From positions 2,418,001 through 2,482,000 of the forward strand of contig OZ220466.1 in assembly GCA_965116055.1 (NCBI GenBank): DNA of 64,000 bases, given 5' to 3'. The notes under the pieces are model-generated. The model searched no databases. It was not told the origin of the DNA and saw nothing but the letters and a program-made list of their open reading frames with translations. Positions 1 to 9,889 of this stretch are shown here, in pieces; positions within the stretch are counted from its first letter, which is position 1; every line of letters starts with the position of its first letter. The position numbers and the translations under genes are program-made. This DNA comes from Bin55 sp965116055 (GTDB lineage: Bacteria; Pseudomonadota; Gammaproteobacteria; Pseudomonadales; Azotimanducaceae).

Positions 1-448
1 TGTTTGAGTCCTTGCGGCGCAAAATGTAGCCTCTATTCGTGTCTTTTGTGTCGTGTAAGCCAATAGGGATCAATAAGAATACATCACTCCGATATCTGCG
101 AGCATCGGTTGGACATGTAGAGCCGACATGACATATGGGAGTTGGAGATAGTGGTGAGGCCCAAGGCAACCATGGTGACACGGTCAGCGATAGCCTCAGG
201 CGTATTAGGTATCAATACATCTGCATTCAGCTGTCATACTCGAAGAATTGCAAGTTCCGTACCTCAATGCTCACCGCAGAAATGCAATCCACCCAGGACA
301 AAAGCATGGAGATCATAGCAATGAATCGCACTTAACCTTGTGGTCGTAACTCGGGCCATTAATCAACACTGGATGCGCCCATATATCATCCGATACGAGT
401 TCAGCCACCATCCGAGACGTATGGTATTACACCTGGTTGCCACTACAT
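1..448. other. Intergenic, no gene recognised
   Basis: No convincing coding region is visible. One short plus-strand open frame at 135-335 starts in an arbitrary place, has no ribosome binding site and no recognisable composition. The stretch lies downstream of the minus-strand surface-protein gene and its terminator, and has lower GC than that gene. Confidence 0.5.
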
Positions 449-479
449 AAAAACCCCGGCACGCGCGCGCGTACCGGGG
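449..479 (-). terminator. Rho-independent terminator of the adhesin gene
   Basis: On the minus strand, 55 bases after the stop codon at 534, there is a GC-rich inverted repeat (arms CCCCGG and CCGGGG around an alternating CG core, 454-479). It is followed directly by a run of five T residues (449-453 read on the minus strand). This is a textbook intrinsic terminator for the upstream 6.6-kb gene. The centre is an uninterrupted CG alternation. Confidence 0.85.
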
Positions 480-533
480 CTGGAGAAGAGCGCGCAACGA
501 TGGCAGCGCCATCGTCACGCGGGGTCTGTCAGC

Positions 534-3500
534 TTAGAAACGCATCGTCGCGTGTAAGCCGACTTGACTATGACTGACGCCCGGGCTTTCGTCCACGCGT
601 CCAGCGGCCAGGCGGACATCCAGCTCCTTCGCCTGGCGCACCCATGGCCGCACGCTCGCGCCGACCAGCAGCTCGCGCCGGGTCCCATCGCTCATGCGCA
701 CATCCACGAACGGCGTCAACAGATAGCGTTCGCGCGCCACCAGCAGACCGTAGCCTACCTGGGTTTCCAGCGACGCCTGCGCCCCGCCGTTGGCCATGCC
801 CGTCAGCGCCCCGTAGGACTGCCCGACGCGGAGGGTATCTTCCCACAAGATCCCCGTGCCTACCGCATCCGCACCCCAGCGCGGCGCGATCGTGACCGAG
901 ATGCCCGTCGCCTGCGCCGACGGATTCAACGTCGCCAGCAGACTGAAGCCCGACTCGCGATAGTCGTCCGCACCGTGCAACGCCAACGTGCGTCCCTGCG
1001 CTTCCAGCGTGAACGCCGAGGTCGTCATGCGAATACCGCCAGCCAGTTCCAGGCCCGAACCCGTCTCGCCATCGCCGCCGTCCGTGCGCACGTTCACCTG
1101 CCCGAACGGTTCCAGCATGCCGCCTTCACCCGTGTCCGTCGAGAACGAACCTTCCAGACCAAGACGCAGACGATGTACATCCGTCGCCAGACCATCCGCC
1201 GCGCCCGGACCTTGATCCGTCTCCAACGACGCCAGCGCCGCATCCCCGCGCAACGCCAGGTCGAACCGACCCACCCGCGTCAAGGCCTGCTCACCGCCAA
1301 CCATCGCCAGCTGCGAGCGCAGGTCGCTCACATCACGCGTCGTCGTGCCCGCGACTGTCGTATCCAGTTCACCGCGACCGAAGCCGGCCACACCCCATAA
1401 CGACATGCGTTCACTCGGGCGGTAACTCGCATACGGCAGCACCGTCGTCAACTGCATGTCCATGGCCTGCGATGCCGTGCCCCAGGCGTAATCGGAGTCG
1501 CCGCCCTGGCGCGCCACCGCCAGGCCGACCAGCCAATCCTCGGCCACCGACACATCCGCACCCAGGTACATGCTCGTCGCCGTGCCATCGTAGCCGCTAC
1601 CTTCGTAAGCCTGCCGGTCCACATCGCCCCACACCGACCACTTGGAGGCATCCTCGCTTGACCCCAAGTTCAACGCAAAGCGTTGACCAAACTGCGACTG
1701 CAACTGGTCCATACCGCTCACACCTAGCGCTGCGCCAGACATGAAATCGCCGCCTGCCAGTACGCCGGTTGATTCCGGGGTGTTGACCGCATGCACCAGC
1801 TGCCAGGCTGCCGCACCCTGCTCCGCAACCGTGCGCGACGCTGCCGCAGGATCCTGCGGCGACCACTCGTCCAGCCACGCATCCAGGGTCAGATCCGCAC
1901 TGCGCGCGTCCGTCGTGAGACGGGCGCCCACACTGGATGACGCACTCGCCAACAACGCCCGACCAAACCCGGCCAGCGATTGCGCCGCCACCGCCTTCAG
2001 GGCACCGTCGCCCACCGTGACCGATCCCGTCACCGTCGCTTCGCCGCCATGCGGGTCCGTCGCCGTGATCGTGAGCGTCGTCGTCCCGCGCGCGATCGGA
2101 CTCACCCGCGCCTGCATCCCTGCCAGCGCCGCCGTCGCAATGCCTGCATCCGCCGTCGCCACCGTGTACGTCAACGGATCGCCATCGTCGCTGAACAAAC
2201 CCTCGATCGTCGGCGTGCCGGCCGCACCGCCCACTTCCAGAACCAGCGGACTGAGCGCATTGGCGACTTGCGGCGCCACATTCGCCACCGTCACCTGCAC
2301 CTCGTCCATGACGTGCCCACCGTCCATATCCGTCGCCGTCAACGTCAATAACGTCTCGCCCACGGCCAGACCGCGCAACGTCAACCGATGGTCCGCACCC
2401 AGCGTGGCCTCCACCAGCGTCGCCTCGGCTGTCGTCACCGTCAACATCAACGGCTCATCCGTATCCGGATCGCTAAATGCGCCGCTCACATCAAGCGCCA
2501 CATCGTCCACCCGCGTGATCGCTTGATCCATCACCGCCGCCGCCACCACCGGCGCCACATTCACTACCGTCACCTCGAACGTGTCCGTCACACTCGCCCC
2601 ATTCGCATCCGTCGCCGTCAACATCACCTCGGTCGCACCGACAGCCCACGCCGTCACCGTCAACCGGCTCCCCTGCAGCATCGCCGCGGCCACGTCGCTG
2701 TCCGCGGTCATGACCGTCAAGGTCAGCGTCGCCGGGCCGTCGTCCGCATCCTGGAAGGTCGGCGCCACATCCAGGGTCAGCGGCGCACGCCGGTCCATCT
2801 CCTGATCAACCAACGCCTGGGCTACTTCCGGCACCACGTTCTCGATGGTCGTCCGGAACATCGTCGTTGCCATGCCACCATCCGCATCGCGCGCCGTCAA
2901 GGTCACCTGGCCCTGACCAACCTGCAGACCTTGAAGCGTCAGCCGCGTCCCTTCCAACTGCGCATCCACGTACATGCCGTCCGCTACGCTGACGGTCACA
3001 TGCAGTGGCGCCGCACTATCCGGATCGTGAAATGTGCTGCCTACATCCAGAACCACATCGTCAACCCGCGTCGTCGTTTGATCCGCCACCGCTTCGGCCA
3101 CTACGGGGGCTAGATTGATCACCGTGGCCGCGAATGTGTCCGACACCATCGCCCCATGATCGTCCGTCGCCGTCAGGGTGACGGTCGTCGTCCCCACTGC
3201 CAGCGCCTCGATCGTCAACAACGTATCGTCAACCATCGCCGTCGCAATCGACGGATCCGCCACCGTCGCCGTCAACTGCCGAATCGCGCCATCGTCGTCC
3301 ATGAACGTCCCTGTCAGGTCAAGCCCCAACGGCGCCCGCCGATCGAAGGTCCGATCCGTCAGCCCCAGCGCTACGGTCGGCGTGACGTTCTCGACCGCCA
3401 CGACAAACTCGTGCGCCGCCGTCCCGCCATCCACATCGGTCGCCATGACCGTCACCGTCGTCGACCCCACATGAAGACCTTCCACCGTGAGCCGATGCCC

Positions 3501-6500
3501 CGCCACAGCCGCCGTCGCAATCATCGGGTCGGCCACCGCCACCGTCAGCGCCAACGGCGCGTCCGTATCCGGATCCCGGAACAGCGCGCTCGCGTCATAC
3601 ATCAGGTCATGGATGCGGGTCAGGGTTTGAGATCCTACCGCCGTCGCCACCACCGGGTCGACATTGACCACCGTGACCGTCACGGTCGTCATCGCCTGAC
3701 CGCCATCGTGGTCCGTCGCATGCACGGTCACGGCGGTTTCACCCAGCGCCAACCCCGTCAGCGTCAGCTGACCGTCTGCCAAGTCGATCGCGCCCACTGC
3801 CACGATGCGGTCATCCGCCACCGTCGCTTCCAGCGTCGCCAGCTCGCCATCGGCGTCCACAAAGGTGTCACTGACATCCACCGTCAGCGGGTCCATCCGA
3901 TCAAGCGCTTGCGGCGCCACGTCCATGGCCACCGTCGGCGCCACATTGACCACCGTCGCCGTCAGCGTCGAAGTCGCCGTCGCCCCGTGCGGGTCCGTCG
4001 CCGTCAACTCGATATCCACCTCGCCCAGCGCCACGCCTGCCAGCGTCAACGTCGTGCCCGCCATCGTGGCCGTCGCGCGGTCCGCGCCCTCGCCTACCGG
4101 CGTCGCCGTGATGACCAGGCCGTCCGCGCCATCGTCCGCATCGGTGAACAGCCCGCCGAGATCCACCGCCTGCGGCGTCACGCGATCCAGTGTCCGCGCC
4201 GCCAACGGCTGCGCTTCCGCCGGCGCCGCATTCACCGTGATGGCCTGGCTCACCGAGGTCTTGTTGCCCGCCTCATCCGTCGCCGTCAACGTCAGCGTCG
4301 CCATCCCCGAGGCCCGACCGACCAACGTCGCCGTCGCGCCATCATTGGTCACCACCACCAGCAGCACAGCTTCGTCCGACGTCATCGCCTGCGGCAGGCC
4401 CACCATATCGCCTTCATCCGGGTCCGTAAACAACCCCGTCAAGGCTATGTCGAACGTCGCCCCGACATTCACCGTGTCCGCCTCAGGCAGCCGCGCCATG
4501 AACGCATCCTTGTCCGCCGCCGGCGGCCGATTCGTCGTCACCTTCACCATGAACTTCAATGTGACCGTGCCGCCCTCGCCATCGTCCGCCGTCAACGTGA
4601 TCGTCGCCATCCCTTCGCTCAGACCCCGGATCGTCACCTGATCCAGACCGCTCACCATCACCGTGGCCACCTGCTTCATGGAGGAGGCAGCATCCACTTT
4701 CAACCGGTCGCCGTCCTCGTCCGTGAAATAGCCGCCGACCGCCAGCGTCAGCGAACCATCCACCGCCACTGCCTGCTCCGCGATCGTCATCGGTTCCCCG
4801 GCCGCATCCAGCTTCACCATCGGCATATCGTTCACGTCGGTCACGATCACATGCACCTGCACCGTGCCGCTCTTGTCCCAACCGTCGTCCAGCGTCAACG
4901 TCAACGTATGACGATCCTGCTGTTCCGCATTCAGCCGCGCCTTCGTCCGCAACCCCAACTCGCTCGCCACCTTGCGACAGTGCTTGCTCACCTTCATCTT
5001 CAATGGCAACGCGCAGAGACTGCTCTCGCCACCGTCGATCTTGCCGTTCTCATTCGCATCCACACGACCCACGCGCACCGCCTCGAACAACTCGCTGTCC
5101 ACCGTCGCCTGCACCTCGTCCGCCGAGTCCGCATCAAGGTAGGTGATCGCCGTCGCCAGGAATGTCCCCACCGGCGCATCCTCCGCCACGCTCATGCCGA
5201 ACGACCGCACCCCCGCCGGCTCGAAACTCGGCGCCGCATTCTTCGCCCGCACCTTCAGCGTGAACGTCGCATCCTTCGACAACTTGCCGTCCGACGCCGT
5301 CACCGTGATGGTGTACGTCTTTTCCGCGGTCGCCGTCGCCCCCTTGCCTGTCAAAATCAGGTCGCGACCCTCGATCTTCACTAGATCCTCGCGCAGGTTC
5401 GAATACGCGCTGAACGTCAGCGGATCTCCTTCCGGATCAATGAACAGACTCGCCAGCTCGATCGGATCCGACTTCTCGTCGTTCGTCAACCGCACCGTCC
5501 CCAGCGCCTTCACCGCCTCCGTATCGGTCTCCAGTTCGTTCACGTCCTTCACCGTCACCGTGATCGGAATCGTCACCGTGTCATACCCGTCGCTCGCCTG
5601 CAACCGCACCGTCGCCATCTTCCCCGCCGGCAACTTCTCGTAATCCACGAGCGCGCCCATCAACGACACGTTCCCCGAGTTGTCCTTGTATTTCCAGCAA
5701 CTGCCGCCATCCGTCAGCGTGTACGTCGCATACTTCTTCACCGGACACGGCGTCCCCACGACTTTGTAGTAAACGTCGGTATCCTGGGTATCCAGATCCC
5801 CCGCATTCCAGTCGTCCGCCGTCGCGTCCGTCGTCCCCGGTACCACCGACGCCACCAACGCGTCCGCACCCGTGCCTTCGTTCACCGTCGTGCGGAAACC
5901 CACCGAACCGCCCGCAAACGCCGGCGGATTGTTCACCCCTTTCTTCACGATCACCGTGATCTTCCCATACTCCAGGGATTGAGTTGAAGGGACGATCGCG
6001 CCAGGCTCGTCCGCACCCGTCTTCACATACACCTGCGCGAGATACGTGCCCGGCGTGGTCTGGTCATACGCCGTCAGGATGAGGCGCGGACCTTGGGGAC
6101 TGACCTTCACCACGTATTGACCCGCATGCGGCGTGGGGTCGCCACGAGCTAAGATGTGGTGAGTGCAATACACTTTCCCGTCTCCTGCGCTTTGAATCCC
6201 CCGCAATCCAGGCCAGTCAAATCCTCTGGTTCCCCCTTGTCCTAGAAGATTCGAGGGCGCGGCACTCGAATGAATCTGGCCATCAGTTCCAGGGGTATTG
6301 GCCACGCCATTGTCGCACACAGTGTGGGCTTTATCCGTCGCAAGCGCTTCAGGCGTCGCGTCCAGGTCGCGAAGTATCCGGTTGAAACTGATCGAGGTCG
6401 ATTCGCCCGCGTTCAGGTACACCCGGGCCGGGCCCACCGGTTGCAGATCGTCGCCACTACGATCGTTGCCGCTTCGCTCATAGGTAAACGGCTTCAACAC

Positions 6501-7103
6501 GACCGGCGCTTCGTTCACATCGTTGAGGTTCAACGTCAGCGTCAACGTATCCACCACTTTGTCGCCCTTGTGTGCATGAACCTTGATCACGTACTTCGAG
6601 GATGTCTCATAATCCAACAACGACTCGGCTTTCATCTTGACGTGGCCACCCGTCGCGCCCATCGTGCCGTCATTCGCACTCTTGGACGCCACGCTCTTGC
6701 AATCGGCCGTCTGCGCCAGGGCAAATATATCACTGGCCTTGCCCGCAGCATCCGTCACTGCCACCGTATAACAAGCGCCCGTCAAAGCCGGCGTCGTCCG
6801 CGCTGCATCAATTTCACGGTTGATCAGACTATTCGCAGCGCCGTTCGTACTGGCGCCTCCTTGCGTGCCCGCGCCGTCCGCAGTATAGTGATGCAGGCCG
6901 GCAGTACGCGTCGGATTGCGCATATAGGGCCCATGACGTGCCGGGTGAGAGGCATAAAAAAACTGACCTTCGTCAAACGACACACTCACCGCATCCGCCT
7001 CGAAGGCCTCCTCAGCCAATGCCTGACTTCCTAACCATAAGGTCAGTAGCGCGACCAGTAAACGGCCGCCAAACCGGCGGCATCGCGTCGTGTTGTGAAC
7101 CAT
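534..7103 (-). CDS. Autotransporter-like giant adhesin with cadherin/Ig-like repeats and C-terminal outer-membrane barrel
   Basis: Predicted surface protein of 2,189 residues. The start at 7103 is chosen because AAAGGAG lies eight bases upstream and the first 30 residues form a Sec signal peptide (Arg-rich start, LLVALLTLWLG, cleavage near SQALA/EE). The upstream in-frame ATGs lack this arrangement. Residues ~30-950 hold cadherin/Ig-like domains with linkers such as DVNEAP and DVNDMP and an EF-hand-like stretch DANENGKIDGGE. Residues ~958-1705 hold about eight Ig-like repeats of ~100 residues, each opening with a variant of NVAPVVA. A helical linker (SLAGFGRALLAS, ~1710) leads to a C-terminal beta-barrel (~1815-2189) that ends in Phe, as outer-membrane barrels do. 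It therefore probably displays its passenger outside the cell; adhesion is inferred from domain type. GC is far above that of neighbouring genes. The barrel and linker resemble those of the giant gene at 45.7-64 kb. Confidence 0.85.
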   Translation of the reverse strand: MVHNTTRCRRFGGRLLVALLTLWLGSQALAEEAFEADAVSVSFDEGQFFYASHPARHGPYMRNPTRTAGLHHYTADGAGTQGGASTNGAANSLINREIDAARTTPALTGACYTVAVTDAAGKASDIFALAQTADCKSVASKSANDGTMGATGGHVKMKAESLLDYETSSKYVIKVHAHKGDKVVDTLTLTLNLNDVNEAPVVLKPFTYERSGNDRSGDDLQPVGPARVYLNAGESTSISFNRILRDLDATPEALATDKAHTVCDNGVANTPGTDGQIHSSAAPSNLLGQGGTRGFDWPGLRGIQSAGDGKVYCTHHILARGDPTPHAGQYVVKVSPQGPRLILTAYDQTTPGTYLAQVYVKTGADEPGAIVPSTQSLEYGKITVIVKKGVNNPPAFAGGSVGFRTTVNEGTGADALVASVVPGTTDATADDWNAGDLDTQDTDVYYKVVGTPCPVKKYATYTLTDGGSCWKYKDNSGNVSLMGALVDYEKLPAGKMATVRLQASDGYDTVTIPITVTVKDVNELETDTEAVKALGTVRLTNDEKSDPIELASLFIDPEGDPLTFSAYSNLREDLVKIEGRDLILTGKGATATAEKTYTITVTASDGKLSKDATFTLKVRAKNAAPSFEPAGVRSFGMSVAEDAPVGTFLATAITYLDADSADEVQATVDSELFEAVRVGRVDANENGKIDGGESSLCALPLKMKVSKHCRKVASELGLRTKARLNAEQQDRHTLTLTLDDGWDKSGTVQVHVIVTDVNDMPMVKLDAAGEPMTIAEQAVAVDGSLTLAVGGYFTDEDGDRLKVDAASSMKQVATVMVSGLDQVTIRGLSEGMATITLTADDGEGGTVTLKFMVKVTTNRPPAADKDAFMARLPEADTVNVGATFDIALTGLFTDPDEGDMVGLPQAMTSDEAVLLVVVTNDGATATLVGRASGMATLTLTATDEAGNKTSVSQAITVNAAPAEAQPLAARTLDRVTPQAVDLGGLFTDADDGADGLVITATPVGEGADRATATMAGTTLTLAGVALGEVDIELTATDPHGATATSTLTATVVNVAPTVAMDVAPQALDRMDPLTVDVSDTFVDADGELATLEATVADDRIVAVGAIDLADGQLTLTGLALGETAVTVHATDHDGGQAMTTVTVTVVNVDPVVATAVGSQTLTRIHDLMYDASALFRDPDTDAPLALTVAVADPMIATAAVAGHRLTVEGLHVGSTTVTVMATDVDGGTAAHEFVVAVENVTPTVALGLTDRTFDRRAPLGLDLTGTFMDDDGAIRQLTATVADPSIATAMVDDTLLTIEALAVGTTTVTLTATDDHGAMVSDTFAATVINLAPVVAEAVADQTTTRVDDVVLDVGSTFHDPDSAAPLHVTVSVADGMYVDAQLEGTRLTLQGLQVGQGQVTLTARDADGGMATTMFRTTIENVVPEVAQALVDQEMDRRAPLTLDVAPTFQDADDGPATLTLTVMTADSDVAAAMLQGSRLTVTAWAVGATEVMLTATDANGASVTDTFEVTVVNVAPVVAAAVMDQAITRVDDVALDVSGAFSDPDTDEPLMLTVTTAEATLVEATLGADHRLTLRGLAVGETLLTLTATDMDGGHVMDEVQVTVANVAPQVANALSPLVLEVGGAAGTPTIEGLFSDDGDPLTYTVATADAGIATAALAGMQARVSPIARGTTTLTITATDPHGGEATVTGSVTVGDGALKAVAAQSLAGFGRALLASASSSVGARLTTDARSADLTLDAWLDEWSPQDPAAASRTVAEQGAAAWQLVHAVNTPESTGVLAGGDFMSGAALGVSGMDQLQSQFGQRFALNLGSSEDASKWSVWGDVDRQAYEGSGYDGTATSMYLGADVSVAEDWLVGLAVARQGGDSDYAWGTASQAMDMQLTTVLPYASYRPSERMSLWGVAGFGRGELDTTVAGTTTRDVSDLRSQLAMVGGEQALTRVGRFDLALRGDAALASLETDQGPGAADGLATDVHRLRLGLEGSFSTDTGEGGMLEPFGQVNVRTDGGDGETGSGLELAGGIRMTTSAFTLEAQGRTLALHGADDYRESGFSLLATLNPSAQATGISVTIAPRWGADAVGTGILWEDTLRVGQSYGALTGMANGGAQASLETQVGYGLLVARERYLLTPFVDVRMSDGTRRELLVGASVRPWVRQAKELDVRLAAGRVDESPGVSHSQVGLHATMRF
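1990..4230 (-). repeat. Tandem ~100-residue Ig-like repeats inside the adhesin
   Basis: About eight repeats encoded on the minus strand share the pattern N(V/L)xPxVA...(D/T)R...(L/V)D...F.D.D...L.V.GL.VG...T.TATD..G. Two flavours alternate at the C-terminal side. Repeats opening with DRRAPL alternate with repeats opening with TRVDDV, so part of the array behaves as a ~200-residue double unit. Confidence 0.75.
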
Positions 7104-7111
7104 CGTCCCTT

Positions 7112-7118
7112 CTCCTTT
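7112..7118 (-). promoter_or_regulatory. Ribosome binding site deciding the adhesin start
   Basis: AAAGGAG on the minus strand, eight bases before the ATG at 7103. It selects this start over two upstream in-frame ATGs (7190 and 7145), and the selected start is followed directly by a signal peptide. Confidence 0.75.
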
Positions 7119-7810
7119 CTCAGTATTGGGTTCGATTCGTGACATACGGACTGCTCGACGATGAGCAGCGTCTAACTTGAAACAATGCAAGGGATCTCTC
7201 CTCCAGTGACCAATGCCTTACCTCGGAACCGCTGCCACGCGAATCAACCTATCCGGAACCCCCGCACGACGTAAAGACCGCCTATTCAGGTAGGTAGGAC
7301 CGTGAAGGTCTCGTCTGTTACATAGGCGTACCCCCCCCCCTTGATTTTTATCAAGATGAGGCCAAGCCTTCGTGTGCGACACTTCGTCGCCACATCAGGC
7401 ATGACGGGATAAGTTGATAACATGGGAACTGAGGCGACGTGAGCCGACACAACGATGCTCGCGGTCGACAAACTCCTGACCAACATAAGACAGCCGAATT
7501 CTACCACATAACTGTCCGTGACCACATGCACATGACGCCATCCATTTTTTAATCAATGCTTACACTTGAAACGCAATATTCGCAGTGGCATGGGTTGAGC
7601 ATGCCGACAGCCCACATACCACAACATACTAAGAGTAATCACCTCCGTAACCTATGGTGTACACATTGCTAACAACGAGCATCCTCGGACACTGATTTCT
7701 CATATATGGATATCACGAAGAACCCCAACATAGAGCCTTTTATATTCTGAAGTGTAGTGTCCTCAGTCACACCGATTTATGATTTGACAAAAGGCTTTTA
7801 CTGTCGCGAC
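7119..7810. other. Intergenic between divergent adhesin and WYL regulator genes
   Basis: No gene is supported here. The open frame at 7286-7531 on the minus strand has no ribosome binding site and crosses a C10 run, so it is not called. The region must contain the promoters of both divergent genes, but no clear -35/-10 pair was identified. Confidence 0.5.
7331..7340. repeat. C10 homopolymer upstream of the adhesin gene
   Basis: Ten consecutive C residues on the plus strand (G10 on the adhesin strand), 228 bases upstream of the adhesin start codon. Tracts of this length are prone to slippage. Whether it affects the promoter is unknown. Confidence 0.9.
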
Positions 7811-8818
7811 ATGGTTAAACCTAGACAGCAAATTACGGATACGCTTCGCTTTGCGTTCCAGGTTTTAAATCTCATTCCTCACCGCACGCATAAAACAGCC
7901 AAACAAATTCACAACGAATTGAAAGCCGAAGGAACTACGCGAGACCTCCGGTCAGTTCAACGCATGCTCCGCTCTCTCGTCGAAGCCTATCCGCAGATTG
8001 AGGTTTATGAAAAGCAACGACCATTCGGTTATAAGTGGGGAACGCAAGCACCAAAAATCATGCTACCAAGTATGTCGACGACTGAAGCTCTGTTACTAGC
8101 GATGGCGAAAAATTACCTTACGAACGTATTACCACAAGAATTAAACAAGACATTGCAGTCATACTTCATGGAAGCCTATGCCGTATTGAATTCGCCAAGT
8201 TCGGATCGAAGCGCGAAAGATTGGCTTCAAAAAGTACGAGTCATACCTCCAACGCAACCGCTTATTCCGCCTAAAGTGCAACCGGAGGTTTTCGAAATCA
8301 TCACTCACTGCTTATTCAACAATCTCGAAATTTCATTCAAATATCGCAATCGCCAGTCCGTGGTACGTGATTACCTAGCGCATCCGCTCGGTTTGATTGA
8401 TCGCGATCCGTTTCAATATCTGGTAGCCGACAGCCTTCGCGAACCAGAGGATGAAATGATCGTTCGAACCTTTGCGATGCACCGAATACTGAGAGCTCGA
8501 CAACATATCTTTTCTTTTGATCCCCCAGCAGATTTTGACTTGAGCCAATACGTGCATGAAGGACGACACATGTACGGTCAAGGCGAAACGATCAAACTGA
8601 CTTTTGAAATTCGCAACAGCCCCGGTGCCCATCTCCGCGAAGCGTTCCTCGCAAGCGACCAAACAATCCAAGAATTGCCGGATGGATGGCTGCGAATTTC
8701 AGCCACGATCAATGAAAGTCTCGAATTGAAACGCTGGTTAAACGGTTACGCAGAGGATGTACGAAATATCAGTATGAAGACGCTAAACGTAGCAATAAAT
8801 CCTACTGAAAGAAGCTGA
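7811..8818 (+). CDS. WYL-domain transcriptional regulator
   Basis: Predicted DNA-binding regulator of 335 residues. The N-terminal ~70 residues form a winged helix-turn-helix of the type found in WYL proteins (HKTAKQIHNEL... RSVQRMLRSL, where SVQRML would be the recognition helix). The C-terminal half is the WYL sensor domain; the motif region reads QYLVAD, so the eponymous Trp is replaced by Gln. The C-terminal WCX-like part (SLELKRWLNGYAEDV) is present. WYL proteins bind ligands, often nucleic acids or nucleotides, and are common around defence genes; here the neighbours are metabolic. The ATG at 7811 is preferred because the upstream alternative, GTG at 7757, adds 18 residues unlike the family. 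Neither start has a strong ribosome binding site. It converges with the next gene with only two bases between stops. Confidence 0.8.
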   Translation: MVKPRQQITDTLRFAFQVLNLIPHRTHKTAKQIHNELKAEGTTRDLRSVQRMLRSLVEAYPQIEVYEKQRPFGYKWGTQAPKIMLPSMSTTEALLLAMAKNYLTNVLPQELNKTLQSYFMEAYAVLNSPSSDRSAKDWLQKVRVIPPTQPLIPPKVQPEVFEIITHCLFNNLEISFKYRNRQSVVRDYLAHPLGLIDRDPFQYLVADSLREPEDEMIVRTFAMHRILRARQHIFSFDPPADFDLSQYVHEGRHMYGQGETIKLTFEIRNSPGAHLREAFLASDQTIQELPDGWLRISATINESLELKRWLNGYAEDVRNISMKTLNVAINPTERS

Positions 8819-8820
8819 AA

Positions 8821-9816
8821 TCAACCAGCCGAAGGTAATTCGTTTACTGTAGTGATTTTTTGCACCAATTTGCGCGGCTTTCCTCTGCCGCCATCACCTT
8901 CATTCTTCGTATCTAGGTGTTCTCTGAGGGCACGAATATAAGCCGGTCCAATGCCGCAACAGCCTCCTACAAACGAAGCGCCCGCGTCAATAAACCGAGC
9001 TGACCAGTCGACAAAGGCATTGACTGTCAGACCTTCATCTCGAATAATCTCTTGTTCGTCGTCTAACGTCCAACCCATAGGCACCGGCTTGAACCGATTC
9101 GGATAGCCACCTACCGGCGTGCGAGTCATGCTGTGTGCTGCATCAATAGCACTCACGATCGATTCCGGGGTCGCGCAATTGAACAAAATCGCTATCGGTG
9201 CATGGCGACTTATCGCCCGAATCGCCGCCGATACAGGTTCACCGCTGCGAAGGTGCGTACCATCCGAATCGTTCGTCGTAAAAGCGATAATCCAATCTTT
9301 TTTACTTGCGGATGGATGTGCGCGAAGCGCTGTAGCCACGTGGCTGGCCTCGTCAATTGAAGACATGGTCTCGGCAAGAAATAAATCCACATCCTGCACC
9401 ATACAGTCGATTAATTCACGATAGATTGGTATCGCTTCATGGGAAGGTGGCACAAGATCCGGTCGATAGCTTTCATCAAGCGGCGGCAAACACCCAGCTA
9501 AGTATCGACTGGTTCCATGCGGATAAGCTTCTAGCGTTCGTCGCGCAATGTGTACGGCTCGCCGCGTCAACTCACGCATTCGACCACCTTGACCCTGTTT
9601 GTCTAGGTACGAAGGTATTGTCGAATACGTGTTCGTGGTAATAACTTTCGCGCCGGCATCAAGATAGTCTCTGTGCAACAAAGCGACTTGCTCAGGATGG
9701 TCAATCAGCGCACCGGCCGACCAAAGGCCGTCGCGCGTCGAAAAGCCACGGTCCGCTAATTCCTCACCCATGCTCCCGTCCATCAAGGTAACCGATTGAC
9801 TCAGCTTGTCTGTCAT
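8821..9816 (-). CDS. Homocysteine S-methyltransferase family protein
   Basis: Predicted zinc-dependent methyltransferase of 331 residues, transferring a methyl group from a donor such as S-methylmethionine to homocysteine or a related thiol. The N-terminus carries LMDGSMGEEL and the TNTYST motif of the family. The zinc-binding cysteines are visible in NCATPE and in GGCCGIGP near residue 285. The start at 9816 is chosen because AGGGG lies about five bases upstream; an ATG at 9831 adds five residues. It follows malate synthase G by about 70 bases on the same strand, so co-transcription is possible, but the two reactions do not obviously belong together. The true acceptor cannot be told from sequence. 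Confidence 0.82.
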   Translation of the reverse strand: MTDKLSQSVTLMDGSMGEELADRGFSTRDGLWSAGALIDHPEQVALLHRDYLDAGAKVITTNTYSTIPSYLDKQGQGGRMRELTRRAVHIARRTLEAYPHGTSRYLAGCLPPLDESYRPDLVPPSHEAIPIYRELIDCMVQDVDLFLAETMSSIDEASHVATALRAHPSASKKDWIIAFTTNDSDGTHLRSGEPVSAAIRAISRHAPIAILFNCATPESIVSAIDAAHSMTRTPVGGYPNRFKPVPMGWTLDDEQEIIRDEGLTVNAFVDWSARFIDAGASFVGGCCGIGPAYIRALREHLDTKNEGDGGRGKPRKLVQKITTVNELPSAG

Positions 9817-9889
9817 TCGTGCCCCTGCCATCCTAAGTCAGCACACGTGCAATGCATCAATAAACGGTGCCCTTACATCGTCAACGTTG

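Noticed and set aside
135..335. 66-codon plus-strand open frame
   Set aside because: No ribosome binding site, no recognisable protein features.
3156..5384. Plus-strand open frame of 742 codons, Arg-rich
   Set aside because: Antisense shadow of the adhesin repeats, same reason as above.
7286..7531. 81-codon minus-strand open frame crossing the C10 tract
   Set aside because: No ribosome binding site; low-complexity tract inside; no family resemblance.
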